Of a DNA stretch of 64,000 nucleotides, positions 42,094-51,150 are shown piece after piece. Origin of the DNA: Phycisphaeraceae bacterium. GTDB taxonomy: Bacteria; Planctomycetota; Phycisphaerae; Phycisphaerales; UBA1924. The position numbers and the translations under genes are program-made. The stretch lies in the NCBI GenBank assembly GCA_019636565.1, contig JAHBXG010000010.1, positions 1 to 64,000 of the forward strand, given 5' to 3'. Below the pieces are notes generated by a model. The model had not been told where the DNA came from. It searched no databases and saw nothing but the letters and a program-made list of their open reading frames with translations. How positions within the stretch are numbered: position 1 is the first letter of the stretch; every line of letters starts with the position of its first letter.

Positions 42094-42957
42094 ATGAGTC
42101 GCATGCTGGAAGAGATTCGGGGCGCGTACGCCGGCCCGCGACCGGCGGTATCGGTGGTCATTCTGACGCTGAACGAAGCGGTCAACATCCGCGGCGCGAT
42201 CGAGAGTTGCGTGTGGTCGGATGATGTGAACGTGCTCGATTCGTGCTCGACGGATCGGACGGTGGAGATCGCGAATGAGGCGGGGGCGAAGGTGTTCGTG
42301 AATCCGTTTCGCTCATTCGGAGCACAGCGGAATTGGGCGATCGACAACATCCCGTTGAAGCACGATTGGGTGTTCCATCTCGATGCGGACGAGCGGTTCA
42401 CGCCGGAACTGGTGCGCGAGATCGCAGAAGTGCTCGATCGAGCGCCGAATGAGGCGGGGTTCTACGTTGCGAACCAGATGATTCTGGACGGCGCGTGGAT
42501 CCGGCGGGCCAGCGGGTATCCGGCGTATCAGATGCGGCTCTTTCACAAGGGTCGCATGCGCTTCAACGATCACGGGCACGGGCAGCGCGAAGAGACGAAT
42601 GGCGCGATCGGCACGCTGAAGCACCCGTACGTGCACTACAACTTCTCGAAGGGTCTGGATGAGTGGCGGGCGCGCCACGATCGGTACAGCACGCTGGAGG
42701 CGAAGGAGATTCTGGCGGCGCGTGCTGGAGGCGAAGGCGTGTCGTGGTCGGGGCTGTTTTCTGCAAAAAAGATCGTGCGGCGGCGTGCGCTGAAGGGGCT
42801 GGCGGCGCGGATTCCGATGCGGCCGCAGGTTCGCTGGCTGCACACGGTGATTCTGAAGGGTGCCCTGCTCGATGGGCGCGCCGGACTCAAGTACGCCGGA
42901 CTGCTCTATTGGTACGAGCGTGAAATCGCCCGCAAAGCGGCTCGGGCACGCGACTGA
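42094..42957 (+). CDS. Glycosyltransferase family 2 (287 aa)
   Basis: A GT-A-fold transferase of the WaaE/KdtX-like type. It opens VSVVILTLNEAVNIRGAIESC and continues with NVLDSCSTDRTVEIA and FVNPFRSFGAQRNWAID. The metal-binding DxD-like site is FHLDADERF (D125-A-D127 region). The C-terminal part YVHYNFSKGLDEWRARHDRYSTLEA is typical of the family. It likely modifies lipopolysaccharide core or an exopolysaccharide. It stands alone on its strand, facing away from the GT4 gene and upstream of the sigma-factor module. Confidence 0.88.
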   Translation: MSRMLEEIRGAYAGPRPAVSVVILTLNEAVNIRGAIESCVWSDDVNVLDSCSTDRTVEIANEAGAKVFVNPFRSFGAQRNWAIDNIPLKHDWVFHLDADERFTPELVREIAEVLDRAPNEAGFYVANQMILDGAWIRRASGYPAYQMRLFHKGRMRFNDHGHGQREETNGAIGTLKHPYVHYNFSKGLDEWRARHDRYSTLEAKEILAARAGGEGVSWSGLFSAKKIVRRRALKGLAARIPMRPQVRWLHTVILKGALLDGRAGLKYAGLLYWYEREIARKAARARD

Positions 42958-43046
42958 CAGATATCGCGAAAATCCTGAGCGTGTTTGCCCAATTCCTGTA
43001 ACGCGGGGACCCCGGTCGCGCGTACACAGGATCAACAGGAGCAACC

Positions 43047-44021
43047 ATGCGATTCCAACTCATTTGCCTCGCCGGCCTCGCCGTTCCGCTTTCGGCCCTC
43101 GCCTCTCCACTTGACCGGGCGCTGATCCCCGAGAACTCGGCGGTCACGGCCCATCTTGATGTCGAAGCCTTCGCGGGCTCGCAAATCGGCCAGGCCATTG
43201 TCAAGAACCGCGACCACTTCAGGCTCGGCGGGCTGGACGCACTCAAGGCCTTCGGCATCGAACCGTTTCGTGATTTCCTCGGTGTCACCGTTTTCATGCC
43301 GTCTGTCGACGCCAAGCAGCCCGTTGTGATCGTCCGCGCTACCGAAGCGATTGATGCGCTCTGGAAACACCTGAAGACCGAGCCGCAGGCCAGGCCCATG
43401 AGCAGCGAGGGCTATGAACTGCTGAGCTGGGAAGACAAGGGCGAACGCAAGTACGGCTTTGTGCGTGCCGATGGCAACGCTCGCCTGGCATTCATCTGTG
43501 ACAACTGGGAGCCGCTGATCGAGGCACTGAAAACAGCGGACGGAAAGTCCCCCGCGCAAAAGTCCGCCGCGACGCCGTCGGCCGGCTCCTTCCTCTTCGT
43601 CGACGCGCGCCAGATTCCTGCCAAGATGCTCGACAATCGCGATGACGATGGCCCGACCGCCGTGATGCGCGAAGTGCGCTCGGCCATCGTCGACGCGGGT
43701 GAATCCGGGGAAGACATGTTCGCCAGCGCCAATGTCGAGCTCTCGTCGGCGCAGACGGCGACCCAGGTGCAAGAAATGGTGCAGGGACTTGTCGCGTTCG
43801 GTCGGATGGCGCTCAAGGACAACAAGGAGCTTGCCGGTGTGCGCGACGCGCTCGCGGGCTTCGCTTCAAAGGCCGACGGAACGCACCTCAAGCTTTCGAC
43901 CAAGTGGAAGACGGCGGATGCCGTCGCGGCGATGGGTGCGCTGGCCAAGCAAACGTCGGAATACGACAATGATGATAATGACGACGACAACGGGAAAGGC
44001 AAGAAGCCGGCGGACGATTGA
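43047..44021 (+). CDS. Secreted hypothetical protein linked to an ECF sigma gene (324 aa)
   Basis: Signal peptide about 1-19 (MRFQLICLAGLAVPLSALA). The mature part starts with LIPENSAVTAHLDVEAFAGSQIGQ and reads as two similar alpha/beta halves, then a helical region and an acidic tail (DNDDNDDDNGKGKKPADD). No known family is recognised; the opening resembles planctomycete proteins found beside ECF sigma factors. AGGAG lies 6 nt before the ATG. The sigma gene starts 12 bp after its stop, so the two are probably co-transcribed and this could be a sensor or target of the system. Confidence 0.75.
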   Translation: MRFQLICLAGLAVPLSALASPLDRALIPENSAVTAHLDVEAFAGSQIGQAIVKNRDHFRLGGLDALKAFGIEPFRDFLGVTVFMPSVDAKQPVVIVRATEAIDALWKHLKTEPQARPMSSEGYELLSWEDKGERKYGFVRADGNARLAFICDNWEPLIEALKTADGKSPAQKSAATPSAGSFLFVDARQIPAKMLDNRDDDGPTAVMREVRSAIVDAGESGEDMFASANVELSSAQTATQVQEMVQGLVAFGRMALKDNKELAGVRDALAGFASKADGTHLKLSTKWKTADAVAAMGALAKQTSEYDNDDNDDDNGKGKKPADD

Positions 44022-44033
44022 CCGGAGCTAGAC

Positions 44034-44615
44034 GTGGCAGCGGAGCACGAGCACGAATTGATCGAGCGCGCCGCCGGCGGCGACCGGGATGCTTTCGGTA
44101 CGCTCGCGCAGTCATACGCGGCACCGCTCTACACCTTCCTCGTGCGCCGCTGCGGGTCGCGCCACGGCGCCGAAGATCTTGCTCAATCCGCGCTGCTTCG
44201 GGCATGGTTGAAATTACCCACCTACCGCCGGGACCGAGGCGAATTCCTTCCCTGGCTGCTCGCCATCGCCAACAGCCTGGTCATCACCGAGCACCGGCGT
44301 CGGCGTATACACGCCGGCACGCTCAAGGAGCAGCCGGCTCGTGTCGAGCCCGACGCTCTTGCCCGCACCGAAGCACGCGTTGAGCTTTGGAACCTGGTCG
44401 ACCGCGTACTCTCCCCCCAAGCGGCAACAGTCGTCTGGCTCCGATACGGCGAAGGCCTCGAAGTTCAAGATATCGCCCGCGTGCTCGCGTGGTCGAGCGT
44501 TCGCGTCCGAATCACTCTTTTCCGGGCGCGACAATTGCTCGCAATAGCGGTGCACAGCGAAGAATCGAACGTCGGCGTCGTTTCGACATCTGGAGATCGT
44601 GCCCATGCACTCTGA
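44034..44615 (+). CDS. ECF-type RNA polymerase sigma factor (193 aa)
   Basis: Region 2 is visible in AFGTLAQSYAAPLYTFLVRRCGSRHGAEDLAQSALLRAWLKL and the following FLPWLLAIANSLVITEHRRRR. Region 4 is LSPQAATVVWLRYGEGLEVQDIARVLAWSSVRVRITLFRARQLL, a helix-turn-helix for the -35 element. The start is GTG, with GGAG about 6 nt upstream. The last codons overlap the next gene. It should redirect polymerase to a small regulon, perhaps including its own operon. Confidence 0.88.
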   Translation: MAAEHEHELIERAAGGDRDAFGTLAQSYAAPLYTFLVRRCGSRHGAEDLAQSALLRAWLKLPTYRRDRGEFLPWLLAIANSLVITEHRRRRIHAGTLKEQPARVEPDALARTEARVELWNLVDRVLSPQAATVVWLRYGEGLEVQDIARVLAWSSVRVRITLFRARQLLAIAVHSEESNVGVVSTSGDRAHAL

Positions 44616-44994
44616 TCAAACCAAGATCGAGAGCCAACTCCGACTTGCACGTTCCGCCGGGATGATGACTCCCCCCTCGACCATTGGTATCGACACGGCG
44701 TCGCTCCCGGATCGCCCGACACCGAGCCGGCGAATCAATGCGTCGGCGATGGCCGCGCTGGGAATTGTGAGTGCCGCGGCCATTGGCGCAACCGTGCTGC
44801 TCGTCACGCATCGCTCGACACCGGGCCCTTCGGCATCGGAAGCGGTAGCTCTTTCGCTTGAGGCAATCCCGCAATCGGGCGCCGATGTGACGCGACGGAT
44901 CCTTCAACCAGTACGGCGCGAGATGCAGTCGCTCGCGCTGCACAGCCGGCGAGCCGCGGAGGCCCTTCGAGGCGGTTTGCAGAGCCCTCGCTGA
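44605..44994 (+). CDS. Small single-pass membrane protein, possible anti-sigma partner (129 aa)
   Basis: It begins inside the end of the sigma gene (11-bp overlap; an ATG six bases earlier is possible). A cytoplasmic part of about 45 residues precedes one membrane segment (about 48-68, AMAALGIVSAAAIGATVLLV) and a ~60-residue outer part with Arg-rich helices. Position and topology fit an anti-sigma factor, but no zinc-binding HxxxCxxC motif is present, so the role is a guess. Confidence 0.65.
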   Translation: MHSDQTKIESQLRLARSAGMMTPPSTIGIDTASLPDRPTPSRRINASAMAALGIVSAAAIGATVLLVTHRSTPGPSASEAVALSLEAIPQSGADVTRRILQPVRREMQSLALHSRRAAEALRGGLQSPR

Positions 44995-44998
44995 TCGC

Positions 44999-45823
44999 TT
45001 ACTTCTGCACCCCAAAGAGATACACGAAGTAGCAGTTGTCTTCCTCCGCCTTTGAGTGAATCGGCAGGTGCATCGAGTGGCCGCCGATGAGGCTCTGCGG
45101 CACCGGAACCCACTTGCCGACCTGCTCGTGCTCAAGCACCTGAAGGCCGGCGCGCTCGGCGCGGGCGCGGAAGTCGGCCTCGGTGAACAGGTGCACAAAG
45201 TGTTTATTCGCGCCTTTGGTCTTCACTTTCACGCAGTGGCCGTTCGCAACGGTGACCATTACCTTCGCGCCAGGCCTGCACACGCGGACAAGTTCGCTCA
45301 GGCCCTTGTCCACATCGGGCACGTGCTGGAGCATCTCCACGCAGGCGACCATATCGACGCTGTTATCCGCGAGGGGGATCGATTCGATCGAACCCAGCAC
45401 AAGGTTCACCCGGGGGTCGCGCGCCAGCACGCGACGCACCTGGAACTCGCTCACGCCGAACTCGACCGCGTTGTAGGCGATCGCCCTCGGGAGAAACCGG
45501 CGAAGCGACATATCGCCCGGGCCGCACTCGAGAAAAGCCGTGTTCTCGTTCGCGTATTTTCGAATCCATCGGGCGAGTGTGTATTGCAGAAACTGATGGC
45601 CCAGGATGTTCTCGCTGAAGCGGATCACCGGCCAGATCATGCGCTTCATGGTCGACTTGAGACTTGAATTCGGACGGACGCCGGCGACGTTCGAATCCCA
45701 TCCGGCATCTCCCGAACGGGAGATGGCGAGCGACTCGCTCACGGGTATCTTGAGGCCACAGACCTCCATTGTCCGGGTGGTTGTCCACGAGAGGCGCTGC
45801 TTGAATGAGGTTCCGTTCGTCAT
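44999..45823 (-). CDS. SAM-dependent methyltransferase (274 aa)
   Basis: Class I methyltransferase of the UbiE/Methyltransf_11 type. Motif I reads FLECGPGDMSLRRFL, followed by YNAVEFGVSEFQVRR, the acidic SIESIPLADNSVDMVACVEMLQHV and the post-motif LVRVCRPGAKVMVTV. The N-terminal ~90 residues are extra and probably bind the acceptor. It lies 30 bp after the O-antigen ligase gene on the same strand, so methylation of a surface glycan or its lipid carrier is a reasonable inference. It converges with the sigma operon (4 bp between stops). Confidence 0.85.
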   Translation of the reverse strand: MTNGTSFKQRLSWTTTRTMEVCGLKIPVSESLAISRSGDAGWDSNVAGVRPNSSLKSTMKRMIWPVIRFSENILGHQFLQYTLARWIRKYANENTAFLECGPGDMSLRRFLPRAIAYNAVEFGVSEFQVRRVLARDPRVNLVLGSIESIPLADNSVDMVACVEMLQHVPDVDKGLSELVRVCRPGAKVMVTVANGHCVKVKTKGANKHFVHLFTEADFRARAERAGLQVLEHEQVGKWVPVPQSLIGGHSMHLPIHSKAEEDNCYFVYLFGVQK

Positions 45824-45852
45824 GGGTGGTGATCGCGGGCGCCGGCGATAAA

Positions 45853-47241
45853 TCAGGCTTTTCCGAGGGATGGATCGGGGTAATCGAGCACCGGCTCGTA
45901 GACCCCGCTACCCCAGGCGCTCCCCTCGAGTTCTGCGGCGTGTTCGCGCGCATCGGCGGCCCGCGTCTCGTCGAAGTAGATCTTGGCAAGGATGATCCAG
46001 AAGTAGAATGGTGTGGGCAGGCCGATCAGGCTGCCCTGTTTGTGACAAACCATGAAGGCAAAGAGGCAGATACCGACCCACGCGGCAACCGTGCTGCGGG
46101 CGATCGGGTCATTGGTTTCCATCTTGAGCAGGGCCTTTGAGTACTTGAACGTGTACCAGACGCACGCATAAAACGTCGCAAGCCCCACGACGCCGTACTC
46201 GAGCAGGATTTCGACGCTGATGTTGTGGGGGTAGTCGCGGACAGACCCGACGAAATACGTGAACGCGTTCGTGCCGTTGCCAAAGAACCAACCGGCAGGA
46301 TTGCTTCCAAAGAAGCCCAGCGACTCGATGAACCTCGCGCTTCGATCCGCGGAGCCCTGATGCAGGAGCGTGGGATCCCAGCGGCGTGCCGCTTCGCCCT
46401 CGAGAAAGAACGAGAAGGTGACGCCGACAACCAGCAGCATGAAACCAACGCCCGCGGCCATGAGAAAGAACTGCTTCATGTCCTTCACCTGACGGGCGAA
46501 TGGATACATGGCGACGGAAACGACCACGGCGAAAATGATCTGGCCGCGCGAACCGGAAATGATCGCGAGGCCGAGCCCAAACACCAAGCCGGCGATCGTG
46601 AACACGATACCGAGCCGGCCCTTGTCTTTGAAGCCCATGAGCGCCGCGGCGATCATCATGAAACCGCCGGTGTCGGCGAGGGCCAAAGGGTTGCTGGTGA
46701 AATCAGAGACACCGAACTCCTGGCCCAAGTTGACAATGAAGCGTCCGTTGGTCCATTCGGCGCTGGGGTTGAACAAGAACGCAACCGTCAGGACGCAACC
46801 GATCATCACCGTCAGAAAAATGCCCTGACGAAGCTCCGCGAGGCTGGACAGCAGAAACGGATAAATGAAAACCAAAACCACCAAGTACGGCAAGCCTTCT
46901 GTGAACATCTTGAAGCCGGACTCGAACGCCGGGGTGTAGAGCAGCCCGAACGAGACCATCGCGTAGATCGCGAGCGTGCACCAGGTCACCGGGTTGAAGA
47001 AAGTTGCGATGGTCAGAGTCTTGCGGGTGCTCTTCATGAGTACCGACAAGGCCGCAATGATCGCGATCGCCGCCGAAAGGTGGGGCCCGTAGAGCACCAG
47101 CTGCGGGAAATATCCCTGGAGCACCTGCTTCAGCAGGAACATGAGATTGATCAGCGCAAACGCCCACGGCGGGCGCGCGATCGACCAGAGCGATAGCAAG
47201 ACAAAACCAAAGACGATGAGAACGCCGAGGCCCTGGGTCAT
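45853..47241 (-). CDS. O-antigen ligase/polymerase family membrane protein (462 aa)
   Basis: About twelve hydrophobic segments run through the chain. Between late segments is the Wzy_C/O-antigen-ligase signature region, with a large outer loop (EGEAARRWDPTLLHQGSADRS...FFGNGTNAF) leading to YPHNISVEILLEYGVVGL, where the conserved H-N in PHN is typical. The protein probably polymerises repeat units or ligates glycan to a lipid. The start MTQGLGVLIV at 47241 begins the first membrane segment; the frame extends 17 codons upstream. It forms a likely operon with the methyltransferase. Confidence 0.87.
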   Translation of the reverse strand: MTQGLGVLIVFGFVLLSLWSIARPPWAFALINLMFLLKQVLQGYFPQLVLYGPHLSAAIAIIAALSVLMKSTRKTLTIATFFNPVTWCTLAIYAMVSFGLLYTPAFESGFKMFTEGLPYLVVLVFIYPFLLSSLAELRQGIFLTVMIGCVLTVAFLFNPSAEWTNGRFIVNLGQEFGVSDFTSNPLALADTGGFMMIAAALMGFKDKGRLGIVFTIAGLVFGLGLAIISGSRGQIIFAVVVSVAMYPFARQVKDMKQFFLMAAGVGFMLLVVGVTFSFFLEGEAARRWDPTLLHQGSADRSARFIESLGFFGSNPAGWFFGNGTNAFTYFVGSVRDYPHNISVEILLEYGVVGLATFYACVWYTFKYSKALLKMETNDPIARSTVAAWVGICLFAFMVCHKQGSLIGLPTPFYFWIILAKIYFDETRAADAREHAAELEGSAWGSGVYEPVLDYPDPSLGKA

Positions 47242-47406
47242 GGCTGATTGCTCGATCCGGCCACGCCAAGAGGGCGGGGCAACTCCTCGCAACGATATCG
47301 GTCGTTCGGGGCCGGAGGTTCGCGGTTCAAACGACCTTGAGCGCGGATTCTGCCCGAAATGCCCAGTTCCGGGCCGCCGGAGCGCGCGGATTGCCGAGGC
47401 AAAGGC

Positions 47407-47646
47407 TCACCAGCGGATCAGCATGCCGCCGATGGCGAGGATGAGAAGTCCCGCTGCGGTTATCCAAAGCCAGGTCGGGATGCCCGCCCTGCGCTCCGAT
47501 CCCAGCGCGTGCCCGCACTGCCAGCAGATCTCCACGTCGTCGTAGAGAGTCGTGCCGCAGGATGGGCAGGTTTGCGTGACATCAGAAAACCGCTCGATGT
47601 CGTCTTCGGTGGGCCCGTCGTCGTGATCTCGGAGGCGCCTGGCCAT
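47407..47646 (-). CDS. Small zinc-ribbon membrane protein (79 aa)
   Basis: Residues about 27-46 form a zinc ribbon (CPSCGTTLYDDVEICWQCGHAL). A single membrane segment follows (about 58-77, LWITAAGLLILAIGGMLI). The N-terminus is charged and acidic. The start is set at the ATG at 47646 directly before MARRLRDHDD; the long upstream extension is antisense to the acyltransferase gene. Function is unknown. Confidence 0.75.
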   Translation of the reverse strand: MARRLRDHDDGPTEDDIERFSDVTQTCPSCGTTLYDDVEICWQCGHALGSERRAGIPTWLWITAAGLLILAIGGMLIRW

Positions 47647-47800
47647 ACCTGATCTTTCGCGCGCGACTCTCTGAAAGCCCCCTCCCTGAGGGAAGGGGTT
47701 GGAGAAGGAATAAAGGCTCCGGGCGCAACCGTTCAAGGCAAGGCCCGCGGACGCTCCCGCGATTCCATTCACTCGCTGCTCCCCCACTACCCTACCCCCC

Positions 47801-48916
47801 TTGGCAGCCAAGCAGTCCAGTCTTCCTCTCTGGATCCAATCCACCATCGCCGGCGGGCTGCGCTCGGCGATCACACTGCCGTTGACGGTGGGGCTGGGTC
47901 CGGCGACGCACTTTGCAAAGGCCGCGGGCGCTGCTTTCGCCAATCTGCCCTTCAACAAGCGCCATGTACGCCGGGCGGAAATGAATCTGGATGTCGCGTT
48001 TCCGGAATGGTCGGCCGAACGCCGGCGAGAAGTCGCCGTCGCGTCCTATCAGCACCTGGCGCAATTGGGCATTGAACTCGCGTTCACTCCCCGCCTTATC
48101 AATCACGACGGCTGGAGCCGCCACTGCACCCTCGGGCCAGTGACAACGGGCTTTCGCAAGATGCTCTCGGGCGGCCCGTGCGTGCTCGTCACCGGGCACT
48201 GCGGCAACTGGGAACTGGTCGGCTACACCGTCTCGATGGTCGGCTTCCCAATGCAGGCGGTGTATCGGCCGCTGGACCTGAAGCCCCTCGATAACTGGGT
48301 ACGCGAGAGCCGCGAGAAGCGCGGATTGACGCTGGTCTCGAAGTTCGGCGCGATCCGGGCCCTGCCGGAGGGCATGAAGCGAGGCGTGCCGGCGGGTCTC
48401 GTTGCCGATCAGAACGGCGGCGATTACGGTGTTTTTGTGCCGTACTTCGGGCGCCTTACCAGCACGTACAAGTCCATTGGCATCCTCGCCATGCAGTTCA
48501 ACGCCACGGTGCTGTGCGGCATCGCGCGTCGGCTGGAACCGGGCGAAGAACCGCCCCAGGGCCATGTCATGTCGATCCAGAACGGGGGCATGCGTTACTC
48601 GATCGAGATGACGGATGTGTTTGGCCCCGAGGATTGGGAAGACCAGCCGGACCGGCTCTACTACATCACAGCGCGGTACCGGCGCTCGATCGAGACGATG
48701 GTGCGCCGGTCGCCGAAGCAGTATCTGTGGATGCACCGGATCTGGCGGAGTCGGCCGCCCCACGAGCGGAAGGACAAGGAATTCCCTGCGGCGCTCCGGG
48801 CGAAAATGGAAGGCCTGCCGTGGATGACGCAGGCGGAGATCGATGCGGTCGTGCATCGCAGCGAACTGGATCGCGCACTGATCCGCGAGAAGGCGGATCA
48901 CGGGTTCAGGGTGTGA
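47801..48916 (+). CDS. LpxL/HtrB-like lysophospholipid acyltransferase (371 aa)
   Basis: The lipid A biosynthesis acyltransferase fold is shown by the catalytic HX4E motif, TGHCGNWELVG (H133, E138), the segment AEMNLDVAFPEWSAERRREVA, and ADQNGGDYGVFVPYFGR, which corresponds to the DQ-x-x-x-G-x-x-V-x-FFG block. These enzymes move an acyl chain onto a lipid A precursor or similar lipid at the inner membrane. The start is TTG at 47801. It lies at the end of the glycan region and suggests an outer membrane with lipid A. Confidence 0.88.
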   Translation: MAAKQSSLPLWIQSTIAGGLRSAITLPLTVGLGPATHFAKAAGAAFANLPFNKRHVRRAEMNLDVAFPEWSAERRREVAVASYQHLAQLGIELAFTPRLINHDGWSRHCTLGPVTTGFRKMLSGGPCVLVTGHCGNWELVGYTVSMVGFPMQAVYRPLDLKPLDNWVRESREKRGLTLVSKFGAIRALPEGMKRGVPAGLVADQNGGDYGVFVPYFGRLTSTYKSIGILAMQFNATVLCGIARRLEPGEEPPQGHVMSIQNGGMRYSIEMTDVFGPEDWEDQPDRLYYITARYRRSIETMVRRSPKQYLWMHRIWRSRPPHERKDKEFPAALRAKMEGLPWMTQAEIDAVVHRSELDRALIREKADHGFRV

Positions 48917-49211
48917 GGGGCGGGAGGGCGCGAGGGCGCGGGGGCGTGGGGGCGCCGGCATGCCCCGATCACACCGCAGGCTTTCACAACGAGCCCGTAA
49001 CGAAGTGAAGGGCGCCGCGGCAAATATCGCGGCAATCGCTTCGAACGCTCGGCGCAAGCACACCGAGATTCCGAGCGTCGAACAGCCTTCCGCAAGGATA
49101 CCGGGCGCGTCATCAGAATCGCCAAATTCATTCGCAACGTGCGCGAACGTGCCCCTCACTTCGTTGCGGGCTCGTTAAGGTGCGCCGGATTCGGGCTTCG
49201 CTGCCGCAACC
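48917..49211. repeat. Intergenic 26-bp inverted repeat of the REP-like family
   Basis: AACGAGCCCGTAACGAAGTG plus AAGGGC (48988-49013) has an inverted partner at 49149-49174 that matches 24 of 26 bases, 135 nt away. The same core appears in the 189-bp units, in the terminase-flanking repeats, near 9460 and near 27095. No gene is seen between. Confidence 0.65.
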
Positions 49212-49517
49212 TCACGCATCATTCGGCCGACGCACTCGCACGTTCTCGCGGCCTTCGCCGTCGGCATCGGGTATCGGCGCGTGAGCGGAAGACTTGGCTC
49301 CCGCCCGGTGCGCACGGCCGGTCAGGCCCGCCGCTGCTGAGCGGGCCGTGACGTAGACGATCCAGATGATCACCAGCGGCACAAACAGCACGAGAAACAG
49401 CATCACGAGCAACACGATCACCAAGGCCGCGGCGAGCCGGAAAAGGATTCGCTGCACGCTCTCGACAACCCCCGCGCCGAAATTTTCGCTACCCGATTGC
49501 ATGACGAAGGCGCTCAT
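49212..49517 (-). CDS. Small membrane protein (101 aa)
   Basis: A central hydrophobic stretch of about 35 residues (LAAALVIVLLVMLFLVLFVPLVIIWIVYV) forms one or two membrane segments; the tail is hydrophilic. No family is recognised. It lies 105 bp after the purB stop on the same strand. Moderate confidence that it is translated. Confidence 0.55.
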   Translation of the reverse strand: MSAFVMQSGSENFGAGVVESVQRILFRLAAALVIVLLVMLFLVLFVPLVIIWIVYVTARSAAAGLTGRAHRAGAKSSAHAPIPDADGEGRENVRVRRPNDA

Positions 49518-49622
49518 ACCCCTTTATTCTGATCTGCCGCTCCCAAGTTTCAGCCCCGTAATTCAACCGAGTTCTTCGGTGCTGTTCCGCTGGTTGGAAA
49601 ACCTGCCGCTCTGCGCCGCACT

Positions 49623-51146
49623 CTAAACCCTTGGCCCACTCTTGCCCAATGTCGCGATCGCGTCTTTGTATTGCTCGCGGAGCGGCTCGACCACTTCTTT
49701 GATGAATCGTTCGGTCTGTTCGACGCTGCGGCCGATGTATTTCATCGGGTCCATCAGGCCATCCCAATTGAGTTCAGCCGAGAGCGGACCGCCACGGGCC
49801 TTGGACCAGAAATTCTTGTCGCTCTTGAGGCGGTCGAGCAAGTCGTTGTCGAGGCCTTCATGCTTCACGCGAAGCCCCGAAGCCTGCGCGTGCTGACGGA
49901 TCAGTTCGTGGTAGTGCTGACGATCGCCCCCCAGTTTCACGCACTCCATCATGATGTTCTCGGTCGCCATGAACGGCAGTTCGGCCATCAGGTTCTTTTT
50001 CACCATCGCTTCGTGGACGATGAGGCCCGAGGCGACGTTGTGCATCAGGTCGAGAGCGCCATCGAGCGCGAGGAAAGCCTCGGGGAGCGAAAGGCGGCGG
50101 TTGGAGGAATCGTCGAGCGTGCGTTCGAGCCACTGGGTTGCCGCGGTGTCGTAGGCGTTGCCAACGAGATTCATGACGAAGCGGGAGAGGCCGCAGATGC
50201 GTTCGCAGCGCATGGGGTTGCGCTTGTAGGGCATCGCGCTCGAGCCGATCTGCTTGTCTTCGAAGGGTTCGTCGAGTTCTTTGCGGTTGCAGAGGAGGCG
50301 GATGTCGGTGGCGATTTTGTGGAGGACGGAGGCGACGGAGGCGAGGCTCCCGAGAATGAATGTGTCGATAACCCGGGGATAGGTTTGGGCCGTAAGCTGC
50401 AAGAACATCGTCAAAGTTTCCGGCCAGCAAGCTCCCATCGACTGTTTCAACTTCCAAAACACTCGTCCATCAAGTCCTTGGACGTTCTTGTTGTCCCCAC
50501 CGAATAAGGCGAGGAAAGAGGCCTGTGTTCCGGTGGCGCCACGCAGTCCGCGCGGCGCTTCATAGCTGGTCCATAATCGACTTTCACAAAGGTACAGATC
50601 GTGCGCCCATTGGACACAACGTCGTCCAACGGTGAGCGGCTGAGCAGGCTGGTAGTGCGTGAATGACAAGGTCGGCATAGATGCATGGCGTTTTCCCAAC
50701 TCGCCGAGGCTAACGACGACGCGAATGACCTTGTGCGCCACCGTAGCGACCGCTTCAAGATGCAACAAAAAATCCGCATTGCACACCACATCCTGACTCG
50801 TCATCCCGAGATGGATGATCCCCTTCGCCTTCGGGCAGGAATCGCCGAGGGCGTGCACGTGGGCCATCACGTCGTGCCGCAGCTCGCGTTCGTACTTCTC
50901 GGCGTTGCGGATTTCATCGCCCGTAATCCCGCGGCCCACCACCGCCCGCAACTCTTCCACCTGCTCCTTGGAAACCGGCAATCCCATCTCGTGCTGGGCT
51001 TCGGCGACCGCGAGCCAGATCCGGCGCCACGTGTTGAACTTGTGGCGTGCCGACCAGAGTTTCAGCATCTCCTCGCTCGCGTTGCGCGTGGCGAGGGGGC
51101 TGGTGTAGGTGTCGTATGGGGAGGTGCCGGAGTTTGCGCCGCTCAT
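49623..51146 (-). CDS. purB: Adenylosuccinate lyase, eukaryote-like form (507 aa)
   Basis: It catalyses two steps of purine synthesis, releasing fumarate from SAICAR and from adenylosuccinate. The signature loop is GSSAMPYKRNPMRCERI (about 301-317) with the catalytic Ser; active-site His residues lie in RHDVMAH (H91) and FTHYQPAQ (H164). Segments such as CPKAKGIIHLGMTSQDVVCNADF, ERTLDDSSNRRL and ELPFMATENI match the long animal/yeast-type enzyme better than the ~430-residue form of most bacteria. The ATG at 51146 lies 4 bp after the hicA stop, so purB may be transcribed from the toxin-antitoxin promoter. Confidence 0.95.
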   Translation of the reverse strand: MSGANSGTSPYDTYTSPLATRNASEEMLKLWSARHKFNTWRRIWLAVAEAQHEMGLPVSKEQVEELRAVVGRGITGDEIRNAEKYERELRHDVMAHVHALGDSCPKAKGIIHLGMTSQDVVCNADFLLHLEAVATVAHKVIRVVVSLGELGKRHASMPTLSFTHYQPAQPLTVGRRCVQWAHDLYLCESRLWTSYEAPRGLRGATGTQASFLALFGGDNKNVQGLDGRVFWKLKQSMGACWPETLTMFLQLTAQTYPRVIDTFILGSLASVASVLHKIATDIRLLCNRKELDEPFEDKQIGSSAMPYKRNPMRCERICGLSRFVMNLVGNAYDTAATQWLERTLDDSSNRRLSLPEAFLALDGALDLMHNVASGLIVHEAMVKKNLMAELPFMATENIMMECVKLGGDRQHYHELIRQHAQASGLRVKHEGLDNDLLDRLKSDKNFWSKARGGPLSAELNWDGLMDPMKYIGRSVEQTERFIKEVVEPLREQYKDAIATLGKSGPRV

Positions 51147-51150
51147 GGCA

